DNA of 64,000 bases from contig NZ_JAIWPJ010000002.1 in assembly GCF_020515625.1 (NCBI RefSeq), positions 434,001 through 498,000 on the forward strand. Direction: 5' to 3'. A program made the translations under genes and the position numbers. A model generated the notes under the pieces. The model worked only from the letters and a program-made list of their open reading frames with translations. It made no database searches and was not told the origin of the DNA. This document shows positions 42,024 to 50,495 of the stretch, one piece after another (the stretch's first letter is position 1; each line of letters starts with the position of its first letter). The stretch is from Natrinema amylolyticum. Lineage in GTDB: Archaea; Halobacteriota; Halobacteria; Halobacteriales; Natrialbaceae.

Positions 42024-43132
42024 CGCCGGTCCTCCGTGGAGGCCCGACTCGAGCGGTCACCCGTATCGGTGTCCGCATCCGTGTTCGCGTTCGAGCGGTC
42101 GCCGTTCGTTCCCACGCTCGAGGCAGCGGTCGATGCATCGCCTCTCGCTCCGGTATCGCCGCCGGCCTCGAGGCGAGTCCCGCTGCGCTCGTCGCTCGCG
42201 CCCGACCGATCGGTCAGGTCGAGGAAGACGTTCTCGAGGGTCGGTTCGCGGAGGTCGACCGCGGAGATTCGGGCGTCGGTCTCGTCGGCAAGTCTGACGA
42301 GGTCGGCGATCCGGGCGTCGCCGTCATCGACCGTGACGCGAACGCCGGTCTCGACGACGGTGTACTCGCGGGCCCACGATCGCTCGTCGAGTCGCTCGAG
42401 CAACGCGGACGGGACGTCGTCGCCCGCGAACTCGAGAGCGACCACGTCGCCGCCGAGCGACGCTTTGAGCGCTCCCGGCGAGTCCATCGCGACGATGTCG
42501 CCCTCGTCGACGATCGCGACGCGATCGCAAAGGTGCTCGGCCTCCTCGATGTAGTGAGTCGTCAGGACGATCGAAACGCCGGCGTCCTCGTTCAGTCGTT
42601 CGATGTACTCCCACATGTCCCGGCGGGTGCGCGCGTCGAGGCCGACGGTCGGCTCGTCGAGAAAGAGGACCGCCGGTTCGTGCAGCAGGCCGCGGCCGAT
42701 CTCGAGGCGGCGTTTCATCCCGCCGGAGTAGGTGCCGACGGGGTCGTCACGCTCCGCGTCGAGGCCGACGAGTGCGAGCACCTCGTCGATGCGGTCGGTT
42801 CGGTCGGCCCCGTTCTGGCCATACAATCGCGAGTGAAAGGCCAGGTTCTCCGCGCCGGTGAGCTCCTCGTCGAGGGCGGGTTCCTGAAAGACGATGCCCA
42901 GACTGGACCGGACGGCTCCCTTTTCGGACCGGACGTCGTGGCCGTTGACGGTCGCGGTTCCCGACGTTGGCGGCAGGAGCGTCACCAGCATATTGATCAG
43001 CGTGGATTTGCCGGCCCCGTTCGGACCGAGCAGGCCGAACAGTTCGCCGCGCTCGACCGCGAACGACAGGTCGTCGACGGCGGTAACGCCGTCGAACTCC
43101 TTGGTAATTCCGTCGACGTGTATCGCATTCAT
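42020..43132 (-). CDS. ABC transporter ATP-binding protein (DrrA-like)
   Basis: 370 residues. Walker A LLGPNGAGKSTLINML, Q-loop VFQEPALDEELTG, signature TYSGGMKRRLEIGRGL, Walker B AVLFLDEPTVGLD and switch TTHYIEEAEHL. After the DrrA-type C-terminal domain comes an unusual Ser/Asp/Thr-rich tail of about 60 residues, probably disordered. Paired with the permease through an ATGA overlap. A palindrome in the promoter suggests repression by a TetR-type protein. Confidence 0.92.
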   Translation of the reverse strand: MNAIHVDGITKEFDGVTAVDDLSFAVERGELFGLLGPNGAGKSTLINMLVTLLPPTSGTATVNGHDVRSEKGAVRSSLGIVFQEPALDEELTGAENLAFHSRLYGQNGADRTDRIDEVLALVGLDAERDDPVGTYSGGMKRRLEIGRGLLHEPAVLFLDEPTVGLDARTRRDMWEYIERLNEDAGVSIVLTTHYIEEAEHLCDRVAIVDEGDIVAMDSPGALKASLGGDVVALEFAGDDVPSALLERLDERSWAREYTVVETGVRVTVDDGDARIADLVRLADETDARISAVDLREPTLENVFLDLTDRSGASDERSGTRLEAGGDTGARGDASTAASSVGTNGDRSNANTDADTDTGDRSSRASTEDRR

Positions 43133-43151
43133 GGCAAGGACTCTCTACCTC

Positions 43152-43169
43152 TGACTGAACGGTCAGTCA
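43152..43169. promoter_or_regulatory. TGACTGA palindrome in the drrAB-like promoter
   Basis: TGACTGA-ACGG-TCAGTCA is a perfect 7-bp inverted repeat with a 4-bp centre. It follows directly the TATA-like box (minus strand, tttatt at 43170-43175) and precedes the ATG at 43132, so a bound protein would block transcription. TGACTGA-type half-sites are typical of TetR-family operators; no tetR gene is adjacent. Confidence 0.6.
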
Positions 43170-43248
43170 ATAAACGCTCGTCGATTCTGGTAACGATCTT
43201 ACACGTCACGGCAGTCCCGCTCGAGACGAAGATGGCGAATTTCCCGGA

Positions 43249-43794
43249 CTAAAACGGGTCCTCGGCCGTTCTGTCGTGGAGATCGACCGTTGCCGCGAAG
43301 ACGGCCCCGAGGACGATTCCGAACAGGGTGTGCCCGAGCAGGGTGCCCGTGGCGGCCGTCGTGAGGACGTCGGCGCCGCTGCCGCCGACCGCGTCTATCC
43401 AGAGGGGGAGAACGAGAAGCGGGAGGACCGTCCAGACCACGAGTCCGTAGACGAGACCGGCACCGACCATCCGGAGGAGAATGCCGGTCTGGGAGAGCGC
43501 GTCGGTCTCGACGTCGGTCTTCAGGACGCCGAGGACGAGGTCGCGCGTGACGAGCAGGCCGAAGACGATTCCGAGGACGATCCCGTGTGCGATGTTGATC
43601 GCCCAGCCGACGGGACTGGCGAGGTCGAGCCCGTAGAGCGCCGGAATCGCGCTCGAGATGATCTCGGGATTGACGAGCCACACGACGATTCCGAACGCGA
43701 CCGCGCCGATCGCGCCGCCGAGTGCACCGCCGACGAGCCACCCGGTGCTCCCGCTGAGTCCGTACGCAGCCATCGTGTTGGATTCGCCGCTCAT
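43249..43794 (-). CDS. Four-span membrane protein, function unknown
   Basis: 181 residues from ATG 43794. Four or five helices: WLVGGALGGAIGAVAFGIVV, INIAHGIVLGIVFGLLVT, MVGAGLVYGLVVWTVLPLLV and LLGHTLFGIVLGAVFAATV. The repeated GxxxG and H-G-I-V-L/H-T-L-F-G-I-V-L pattern suggests an internal duplication, as in histidine-containing haloarchaeal membrane proteins of the DUF6789 sort (uncertain). Divergent from the GNAT gene. The longer open frame upstream is not supported. Confidence 0.72.
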   Translation of the reverse strand: MSGESNTMAAYGLSGSTGWLVGGALGGAIGAVAFGIVVWLVNPEIISSAIPALYGLDLASPVGWAINIAHGIVLGIVFGLLVTRDLVLGVLKTDVETDALSQTGILLRMVGAGLVYGLVVWTVLPLLVLPLWIDAVGGSGADVLTTAATGTLLGHTLFGIVLGAVFAATVDLHDRTAEDPF

Positions 43795-43914
43795 CGTGAC
43801 GTCGGTACCACGAACGAGTCCAAAAGTGTTGGTTACGTTAGTAATTCGGCATCTCAGGACGGGCGGAAGGTTCCGATCCCGCACATTGTAGTGTCTCGCC
43901 CGCCAAGCGGAGCC

Positions 43915-44469
43915 GTGGAGTACGAACTGCTCGCGTGGCCGCCCGACGGGCCCAAGCTCCGACTCGATCACGAACGGTTCAGCTACGCCGGCAAGTTCGT
44001 CATGACGAACACGGGGAAGGCGGTGGCTCGAGCCGAGGACGGCCAGATCGTCGCGGCCGTCGCGTTCAACGAAGATCGAACCGACGAGGACACGCTGTGG
44101 CTGCGCTACGTGACCGTCGATCGCGAGCGCCGCGGCGAGGGGATCGGTCCCCGGCTCTGCGGACTGGTTCGCGATCGGGCCGTCGACCGGGGCTACGACC
44201 GGCTCCGGATCGCCGTCAACAACCCCTTCGCCTACGAGGCGCTCTATCGAACGGGATTCGCCTATACCGGCGAGACGACGGGCATCGCCGAACTGATTCT
44301 CGAGTACCCGACACCGACCGCTGATTCTGACACGGACTGGGACGAGCGAGAGCGCTACCAGACCGGACTCGACGAGTTCCGCGACCGGGAGCTCTCCGAG
44401 GAAGAGGCGGCGTTCCTCGAGTCGCGGCGCGACAGCGAGCCGCCCGCCCTCGAGTCGGACGGCGAGTGA
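43915..44469 (+). CDS. GNAT-family N-acetyltransferase
   Basis: 184 residues from GTG 43915 (EYELLAWPPDGPKLRLDHER). The acetyl-CoA loop is WLRYVTVDRERRGEGIGPRL (R/Q-x-x-G-x-G/A), followed by YDRLRIAVNNPFAYEALYRT and GFAYTGETTGIAELIL. A charged C-terminal tail of about 45 residues is specific to haloarchaeal members. Substrate unknown. The open frame reaches far upstream across the divergent membrane gene, which is an effect of G+C content. Confidence 0.85.
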   Translation: MEYELLAWPPDGPKLRLDHERFSYAGKFVMTNTGKAVARAEDGQIVAAVAFNEDRTDEDTLWLRYVTVDRERRGEGIGPRLCGLVRDRAVDRGYDRLRIAVNNPFAYEALYRTGFAYTGETTGIAELILEYPTPTADSDTDWDERERYQTGLDEFRDRELSEEEAAFLESRRDSEPPALESDGE

Positions 44470-44641
44470 ACCGCGGTACGATCGTCTTCCGGCGTGCAGT
44501 GTCGCAGTGAGCGACGCGAGACGAACGAGTTAATCTCGGAGAGCGACCAGCGCGGGGAAGGTCACGCGACCGATATCGAATACGAGTCGCGTGGCCGACG
44601 GGCTGAATAGAGGAGACTCGAACGGCAGGTTCGGGAGGGGT

Positions 44642-44683
44642 GGTAACGGATCAGCGAGAGGGGCGGTAACGGATCAGCGAGAG
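44642..44683. repeat. Two tandem 19-bp direct repeats, 23-bp period
   Basis: GGTAACGGATCAGCGAGAG occurs at 44642-44660 and again at 44665-44683. The repeats lie just beyond the stop of the lipoprotein gene on the other strand. Possible protein-binding site or slippage product. Confidence 0.6.
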
Positions 44684-44694
44684 CGGACCCCTCC

Positions 44695-45195
44695 TTAGGT
44701 AGTCGGTGTCGCATCGAGTGCGATCCGGCCGGTGTCTTTGACGATGACGTCTACCGCAACGCTCGTCGGATCATCCCCTCGGACGTAGTCGGCGAGATCG
44801 ATCGAGGGCCACTCCGTCGCGACGCTGATCTTCCCGGTCGCTACTTTCCGCGCGTGAATCGTCCACTGACCGGCTTTCGACGGCCAATTATTCCGAACGA
44901 GGTACTCTTCCTCGTGATCGAGGACGTGTTCGGACCATTGGACCGGCGTCCCGTCGAATTCGACGAGGAGAGCGATCCCGACGCCGCGATCCGCGGAGTC
45001 GGTCTCTTCGGCGGGCGTTTCCTCCGCGTCTTTTTCGTACCGGTTGTGGAGCAGAATACTGTCGAGCGTAACATTCCCGTTCCCGGAGGGATCGTCGGCA
45101 GCGGGCTCGTCCGACGTGTCATCGGCGGCGGAACAGCCGCCGAGTAGTGCCACTGAACTGGCGAGGACTGCTCGTCTGGAAAGCTGATCGATCAT
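44695..45195 (-). CDS. Tat-exported lipoprotein
   Basis: 166 residues from ATG 45195: MIDQLSRRAVLASSVALLGG followed by Cys, i.e. a twin-arginine signal ending in an LGGC lipobox, so the protein is lipid-anchored outside. An acidic spacer precedes a beta-rich domain (VTLDSILLHNRYEKDAEE, GIALLVEFDGTPVQWSEHVL, GQWTIHARKVATGKISV). Domain not recognised. Confidence 0.78.
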   Translation of the reverse strand: MIDQLSRRAVLASSVALLGGCSAADDTSDEPAADDPSGNGNVTLDSILLHNRYEKDAEETPAEETDSADRGVGIALLVEFDGTPVQWSEHVLDHEEEYLVRNNWPSKAGQWTIHARKVATGKISVATEWPSIDLADYVRGDDPTSVAVDVIVKDTGRIALDATPTT

Positions 45196-45428
45196 TGGTG
45201 TGAGAGAGGTAACTGAAGCGACGCAACCGGTCGCAACCTGCCGGACGTGTCCGGTACGCGGGCATGAGCTTTGTGATAGAGGACCCTCGCCCCTTCGCAT
45301 CTCCGTCGCTGGCGCCGTCGGGCGGAGCGGTCCGGATTCGTCGCTTCTCGGCTCAGTGGCAGCACGCAGCCGACACGACTGCGTGACCGCTCGCGTCGCT
45401 CGAGCGCGACCAACCCGGAAGCCAACGA

Positions 45429-45448
45429 TTCAAATCCCGGTCCGCCCA
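45429..45448 (+). repeat. Third tRNA-Gly T-arm relic, before fen1
   Basis: TTCAAATCCCGGTCCGC (45429-45445) matches the last part of tRNA-Gly exactly; one mismatch and CA follow. No tRNA body is present. It lies 11 bp before the fen1 ATG. Confidence 0.55.
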
Positions 45449-45458
45449 AATACCACCA

Positions 45459-46436
45459 ATGGGAAACGCTGCACTTCGGGACATCGCCGTCATCGAGGAC
45501 ATCCCCTTCGACGAGATCGAGGGCGTCGTCGCCGTCGACGCGCACAACTGGCTCTATCGGTACCTGACGACGACGGTCAAGTGGACCGACAGCGGGACGT
45601 ACACGACCGCGGACGGGACCGAAGTCGCCAACCTCGTGGGAATCATCCAGGGACTGCCCAAGTTCTTCGAACACGACATCACGCCGGTGATGGTCTTCGA
45701 CGGCGGCCCCTCCGATCTCAAGGACGACGAGATCGAGTCCCGCCGCGAACAGCGCCGGAGCTACGAGGACCAACTCGAGACCGCTCGCGAGGAGGGCGAC
45801 GAGGTAGCCATCGCCCAACTCGAGTCGCGCACGCAGCGGTTGACGCCGACGATTCAGGAGACCAGCCGCGAACTCCTCCGGCTGCTCGACGTGCCGATCG
45901 TCGAAGCGCCGGCGGAGGGCGAGGCCCAGGCCGCCCACATGGTCAAACGGGGCGACGCCGATTACGTGGGCTCGGAGGACTACGACGCCCTGCTCTTCGG
46001 CTCGCCGCTGACGCTGCGCCAACTGACGAGCAAGGGCGATCCCGAACTGATGGACCTCGAGGCGACCCTCGCGCATCACGACCTGACCCTCGAGCAGCTG
46101 ATCGACGCGGCGATCCTCATCGGAACGGACTTCAACGAGGGCGTCTCCGGCATCGGCCCGAAGACGGCGATCAAAGCGATCACCGAGCACGGCGACCTCT
46201 GGAGCGTGCTCGAGGCCCGCGGCGCACACGTCGAGTACGGCGACCGCGTCCGGCAGCTGTTTCGCGACCCCGACGTGACCGACGACTACGAGTTCGACGC
46301 GGCCGTCGATCCCGACCTCGAGGCCGCGAAGTCGTACGTGACCGACGAGTGGGGCGTCGACGCCGGCGAGGTCGAGCGCGGCTTCGAGCGCATCGAGGAG
46401 AGCGTCACGCAGACGGGTCTGGATCGCTGGACCTGA
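45459..46436 (+). CDS. fen: Flap endonuclease 1
   Basis: 325 residues. N-region [20 protein letters not shown] with the first metal Asp, then [16 protein letters not shown]-region [20 protein letters not shown] and [13 protein letters not shown], and the helix-hairpin-helix [20 protein letters not shown]. The C-terminus TQTGLDRWT is a PCNA-interacting peptide. Removes 5' flaps and RNA primers in Okazaki fragment maturation and repair. Family length. Confidence 0.95.
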   Translation: MGNAALRDIAVIEDIPFDEIEGVVAVDAHNWLYRYLTTTVKWTDSGTYTTADGTEVANLVGIIQGLPKFFEHDITPVMVFDGGPSDLKDDEIESRREQRRSYEDQLETAREEGDEVAIAQLESRTQRLTPTIQETSRELLRLLDVPIVEAPAEGEAQAAHMVKRGDADYVGSEDYDALLFGSPLTLRQLTSKGDPELMDLEATLAHHDLTLEQLIDAAILIGTDFNEGVSGIGPKTAIKAITEHGDLWSVLEARGAHVEYGDRVRQLFRDPDVTDDYEFDAAVDPDLEAAKSYVTDEWGVDAGEVERGFERIEESVTQTGLDRWT

Positions 46437-46478
46437 CCGCGGTCGGGCCCCGTGCTCGTCGCAAAATGAAACCGGGCG

Positions 46479-48743
46479 TCAGTTCGGGCCGCGCTTCGGG
46501 AGGGTGATGTAGAACGTCGACCCGTCTCCGGGTTCGGACTCGACCCAGATGTCACCGCCGTGATTGTCGACGATCTCTTGGCACAGCGAGAGGCCGATAC
46601 CGGTCCCCGTGTACTCGTCCTCGTGGTGGAGTCGCTTGAAGACCTCGAAGATTCGGTCCGTCCTGTCCGGGTCGATACCGATCCCGTTGTCTGCCACCGC
46701 GAACCGCCAGTGATCGGTCCGCTCTTCGACCGTGACGTCGACTCGCGGTCGCTCGCTGTCGTTGTACTTGATTCCGTTCGACACGAGATTACAGAACAGC
46801 TGTTCGAGCTGTTCGCTGTCGGCCGTCACCGTCGGGAGCGACTCGACCGAGAGCGCCGCGTCGTTCTCTTCGATCTGAACCTGCAGGTCCTCGCTCACGT
46901 GGTCGAGGACCGCGTCGCAATCGACCGTCTGGAACTCCCCGTCGGACGCTTCGACCCGAGAGAACGCGAGGAGATCGTCGACCATCGCTCGCATCCGGTC
47001 GGCACCGTCGACCGCGAAGTCGATGAACTCCCGCGCCTCCCCGTCGAGGTCGTCCCCGTACCGTCTCTCGAGGAGCTGGAGATAGCTCGAGACCATCCGC
47101 AGCGGCTCTTGGAGGTCGTGGGAGGCGGCGTAGGCGAACTGCTTCAGTCGGTCGTTCGACTGCTGCAGTCGATCGATCGTCTCTTCCAAGTCTCGCTCGT
47201 ACTGTTGTCGTTCGAACTCGTACTTCACCCACTGTCCCATCAGGTGGTGGAAGGTCCGTTCGGCCTCCGAGAACTCCGCTCGCGATTCGGTCGAGACAAA
47301 CCAGAACGTCCGATCGTCCGTGCCCTCGAGATCGAGGTGCGATCCGAGGTAGGTTCGAATGCCGAACTCCTCGTGACACAGTTTGTCGCCGAACCCGTCC
47401 GTCGCGGGATCGGTAATGGCGTGCGTCTCCTCCGCGTCGACGATATCGCTGCAGTACATCCTGGAGAGCGGGTACCGCTCTCCCGACTCGAATCGACCAC
47501 GGTCACCGTTCGTGAACTCTACCTCGAACCGGTCGGTGGACGGATCCACTTTCGCGATACCGCCCAGCTCCATATCGAACCGGTCACACCCCAGATCGAA
47601 TACCGCCTGCAGCTTCTCCTCGAACGACTGATCGGGATCGGCCGCGATCTCGTACAACCGCTGTTGGGAGCGCTCGTGTTCTTTCCGCTCGCTGATGTCG
47701 CGGACGATCGCGAGCATGCACTGCCGATCGTCGTATTCGATCTGGGACGCCGACATCTCGACCGGGATCCGTCTGCCGTCCCTGTGGAGACACGTGAACT
47801 CGTCGGCCCAGCCGGCCCCCTCCTCGTACACCTCGTCGACGAACTCCCGGAACCGATCCATCTCGTCGGGATGGAAGTCCGACGGGCCGCGCGAGCGGAC
47901 GTCCTCCTCCGAGTACCCGAGCATCTCACAGCCCGCCTGGTTGACGTCGAGTATCTCGTCGGCGTAGGGATCGTTGATGTAAATCGCATCGTGACTGCTC
48001 TCGAAGACGCGCTCTAACTGCTCTTTGGACGCTCGGAGCTCCATCTCGCGCTGCTGGCGCTCGAGTTCGTAACTCAGCCACTGTCCCATCAGCTCCAGGA
48101 ACGTGTACTCGGCGTCGGTGAACTCCAGCGTCCGGGCCGAACTGGACGCGAAGCACACCGACCCGTAGACCCCGTCTCCGTCGGTCACTCTGGTGCCGAG
48201 ATAGCAGCCGAGATCGTACGTCCGGTACAGCGGATCGTCGTCCCACCCGGCCGCGGCGGTGTCTTCGACCCCGACCGGCACGTCCAGCGTGATCGTCTGC
48301 TTGCAGTACTGATTCGGACACGCCGAGAGCGTCGCGACGCCCTCCTCGAGGTCGGTCCCGCGCGTCTTGATGACCCGAAACTGATCCCCCTCCTTCTCGA
48401 GGAAGAATCCCATCTCGAGACCGAACCGGTCGCGGCCCAGGTCGAGCAATCGCTCGGTCTTCTCGTCGAAGGAGAGTTCGGGATCGGCGGTGATGTCGTA
48501 CAGGTCGCGCTGGGCCCGGTCGCGGTCGGTGCGCTCCAGTTCGTTGCTCACCCACTGGCCGATCAGCTCCAGGAAGGTGTACTCGTCCTCGGAGAACGGT
48601 CGTTCGCGGGGCTCCGCGCTGCCGAACCAGAGGGTTCCGTACGGCGTCGTGCCGCTCGAGACCCTCGTTCCCAGATAGCTCGACAGTCCGAGCTCTCGAT
48701 GAACCCGGTCGTCCTCCCAGTCGGTCCCCGAGACGTCCCGCAC
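46479..48743 (-). CDS. Downstream product: GAF-PAS-GAF histidine kinase
   Basis: 754 residues if initiated at GTG 48743, inside GAF2. It retains GAF3, PAS, GAF4, the phospho-acceptor His in ASHDLQEPLR and a complete ATPase (VADNGIGIDP, FKRLHHEDEYTGTGIGLSLC), so kinase activity is possible. No promoter or leader is obvious before the GTG, and no response-regulator gene is adjacent. Confidence 0.65.
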   Translation of the reverse strand: MRDVSGTDWEDDRVHRELGLSSYLGTRVSSGTTPYGTLWFGSAEPRERPFSEDEYTFLELIGQWVSNELERTDRDRAQRDLYDITADPELSFDEKTERLLDLGRDRFGLEMGFFLEKEGDQFRVIKTRGTDLEEGVATLSACPNQYCKQTITLDVPVGVEDTAAAGWDDDPLYRTYDLGCYLGTRVTDGDGVYGSVCFASSSARTLEFTDAEYTFLELMGQWLSYELERQQREMELRASKEQLERVFESSHDAIYINDPYADEILDVNQAGCEMLGYSEEDVRSRGPSDFHPDEMDRFREFVDEVYEEGAGWADEFTCLHRDGRRIPVEMSASQIEYDDRQCMLAIVRDISERKEHERSQQRLYEIAADPDQSFEEKLQAVFDLGCDRFDMELGGIAKVDPSTDRFEVEFTNGDRGRFESGERYPLSRMYCSDIVDAEETHAITDPATDGFGDKLCHEEFGIRTYLGSHLDLEGTDDRTFWFVSTESRAEFSEAERTFHHLMGQWVKYEFERQQYERDLEETIDRLQQSNDRLKQFAYAASHDLQEPLRMVSSYLQLLERRYGDDLDGEAREFIDFAVDGADRMRAMVDDLLAFSRVEASDGEFQTVDCDAVLDHVSEDLQVQIEENDAALSVESLPTVTADSEQLEQLFCNLVSNGIKYNDSERPRVDVTVEERTDHWRFAVADNGIGIDPDRTDRIFEVFKRLHHEDEYTGTGIGLSLCQEIVDNHGGDIWVESEPGDGSTFYITLPKRGPN

Positions 48744-48803
48744 GCTGACCGGGTCCGCTCGTTCGATGGTTCGCCGGCAGAAACACCCCTCGTCGGGATC
48801 GGT

Positions 48804-50261
48804 TCACAGTGACTCGTCCGCGGGACCCGTATCGAAGCCGACGCCCGCCTCCAACCGGAATTCGCCGTCCCACGAGGGGAGATGGTTCAGCCCGGCCATC
48901 TCGAGGCCCAACCGCTCGCAGCCGAGCTCGAGCAGCGCCTCGAGTTTCTCGTCGAACGAGCGGTCGGGGTCGGACGTGATCTCGTAGCTCTCGCGGAGGT
49001 ACCGTTCGCGGTGACGGCGGTCCAGTTCGTAGCTGAGCCATTGGCCCATCAGGTCGAGGAAGGTCCGTTCGGCATCGGTGTACTCTCGCTCGCGCGGCGT
49101 CTCGGACGCGAAACACAGCGTCCCGTAGTCCTCGGCGCCGACGCTCACGGTCGTCGCGAAGTAGGCGTCCAACCCGAACCGCTGATAGGCGCGGTCGTCG
49201 GTCCATCCCTCCGCCGCCGCGTCCGTCACGGAGATCGGGCCGGGCGCTGCGAGGAGCTTCTCGCAGTACGTGTCCGCGAGCGAGTCGGTCACGCCCGCCT
49301 CGATCCGTTCGTTCGGTCCCACCGCGTCGACGATCTCGAACGCACCGTCGTCGGTGCGGGCGAAGTAGCCGATTTCGAGCCCGAACCGGTCGCGGCCCAG
49401 CGCGAGCAGGTCCGCGAGTTTCTCGTCGAACGACGCCTCGGTGTCCGAGACGACGTCGTACAGTTCGCGACGGTATCGCTCGCGAGCCCGGAGCGTCACT
49501 CGCGCCTCGGTCCGATCGACCAGCGTCGCCAACTTGCGGTCGACCTCGCGTGACGGCCGCTCGGGGCCGAAGAACTCCGCCGGCGGTGTGTAGTAGAAGT
49601 TCCGGCAGACCGTGCCGTCGTAGATGAGATAGGGATGGGTCTCGATGGCTTGCTCGATGACCGACGTCGGGAGTTCGGTGCGATCGTACTGACAGAGCGC
49701 CAGGGCGTTCTCGCCATCGATGAGGTTGTTCACGTGTGCCTCGCAATCTGCGAAGCCGCGCTGTGCCGTCTCGTCGCCGCCGAGCCACGTCTCCTCGGCG
49801 GTCACGCGAACGCCCTCGTACTCGTCGAGACCCTCCGCCACGGCGGTCTCGAGGAGCGTCCGAGTCTCGTCGGTGTCGAACTCACCGCCGGTCAGATAGG
49901 TCTCCTCGGCGGCGCGTATCGAGAGCTGACCGGTGTCGAGCGCGGCGTCGACGTCGACGCCGCCGTCCCGAAGCGCGGCGAGCACCTCGTCCCGCGAGCC
50001 GTCGTCGACGATATACAGGCACCGCTCACCTCGCTCGATCCCTTCCCGAATAAACGGGACGACCGCCGCGAACCGTTCGTCGCTGTTCTCGTAGATCAAC
50101 GCGAGATGGTTCGTCGGATGGTCGTGATCGGTGAGCGACCGCTCGCGGTCGCTGAGCGGTTCGAGCGGGCCGCGAACCGCCGAGTTCTGACGCAGCGCCT
50201 CGAGTTCTCCCCCGGAACCCGTTCCGCCCGGCTGGTCACTGCGGTCGGCCGGTTGACTCAT
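48804..50261 (-). CDS. Upstream product: MEDS-GAF fragment of the kinase
   Basis: 485 residues if translation ends at the TGA. Contains MEDS (ALIYENSDERFAAVVPFIRE, TAEETWLGGDE, ALCQYDRTELPTSVIEQAI), a sensor domain named for methanogens and DcmR, then GAF1 (SFDEKLADLLALGRDRFGLE) and half of GAF2. It could still fold and act as a decoy or sensor. See the whole-gene entry for the interruption. Confidence 0.7.
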   Translation of the reverse strand: MSQPADRSDQPGGTGSGGELEALRQNSAVRGPLEPLSDRERSLTDHDHPTNHLALIYENSDERFAAVVPFIREGIERGERCLYIVDDGSRDEVLAALRDGGVDVDAALDTGQLSIRAAEETYLTGGEFDTDETRTLLETAVAEGLDEYEGVRVTAEETWLGGDETAQRGFADCEAHVNNLIDGENALALCQYDRTELPTSVIEQAIETHPYLIYDGTVCRNFYYTPPAEFFGPERPSREVDRKLATLVDRTEARVTLRARERYRRELYDVVSDTEASFDEKLADLLALGRDRFGLEIGYFARTDDGAFEIVDAVGPNERIEAGVTDSLADTYCEKLLAAPGPISVTDAAAEGWTDDRAYQRFGLDAYFATTVSVGAEDYGTLCFASETPREREYTDAERTFLDLMGQWLSYELDRRHRERYLRESYEITSDPDRSFDEKLEALLELGCERLGLEMAGLNHLPSWDGEFRLEAGVGFDTGPADESL

Positions 50262-50495
50262 TGGTCCGGTATAAACAATGGGCCGGTCAAAGCCTTGGTT
50301 CCAAAGTGAGATGGTATGTCCGTCGCCCGTCTCCCGGTTTCGGCCCGCCGCCCGTTCGAGGAGGCTCGTCCCCGTGGCGGCGAGTCAGCGACCGCGACGG
50401 TCGACTTGGCGTCGTCGCTTGCCGGTAGTTCCGAGTTCCGGTAACGCGGTCGCCGGGCAGAGGGTTGAAACATCGAGCGTCCTTCCGCTCGAGCG

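Larger units (their letters stand above)
46479..50261 (-). pseudogene. MEDS-GAF-PAS sensor histidine kinase interrupted by in-frame TGA
   Basis: Two open frames, 50261-48804 and 48743-46479, are in the same phase and separated only by TGA at 48804-48806 and 19 further codons that read as protein (TDPDEGCFCRRTIERADPVS). Read through, about 1260 residues: MEDS domain (about 45-215), four GAF domains each led by a YxIxxDPxxSFDEK motif, a PAS domain between GAF3 and GAF4 (DAIYINDPYADEILDVNQAG), HisKA (FAYAASHDLQEPLRMVSSYL with the phospho-His) and HATPase (NLVSNGIKYND, VADNGIGIDP, GTGIGLSLC). The stop falls inside GAF2. CGA to TGA (Arg) is the simplest origin. Confidence 0.75.

Noticed and set aside
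43276-43914. N-terminal extension of the GNAT frame
   Set aside because: It lies opposite the membrane-protein gene and has shadow-type composition (Asp/Glu/Arg-rich); family starts fit GTG 43915.
44642-44683. Possible CRISPR array
   Set aside because: Only two repeats of 19 bp with a 4-bp gap; no spacers and no cas genes in the window.
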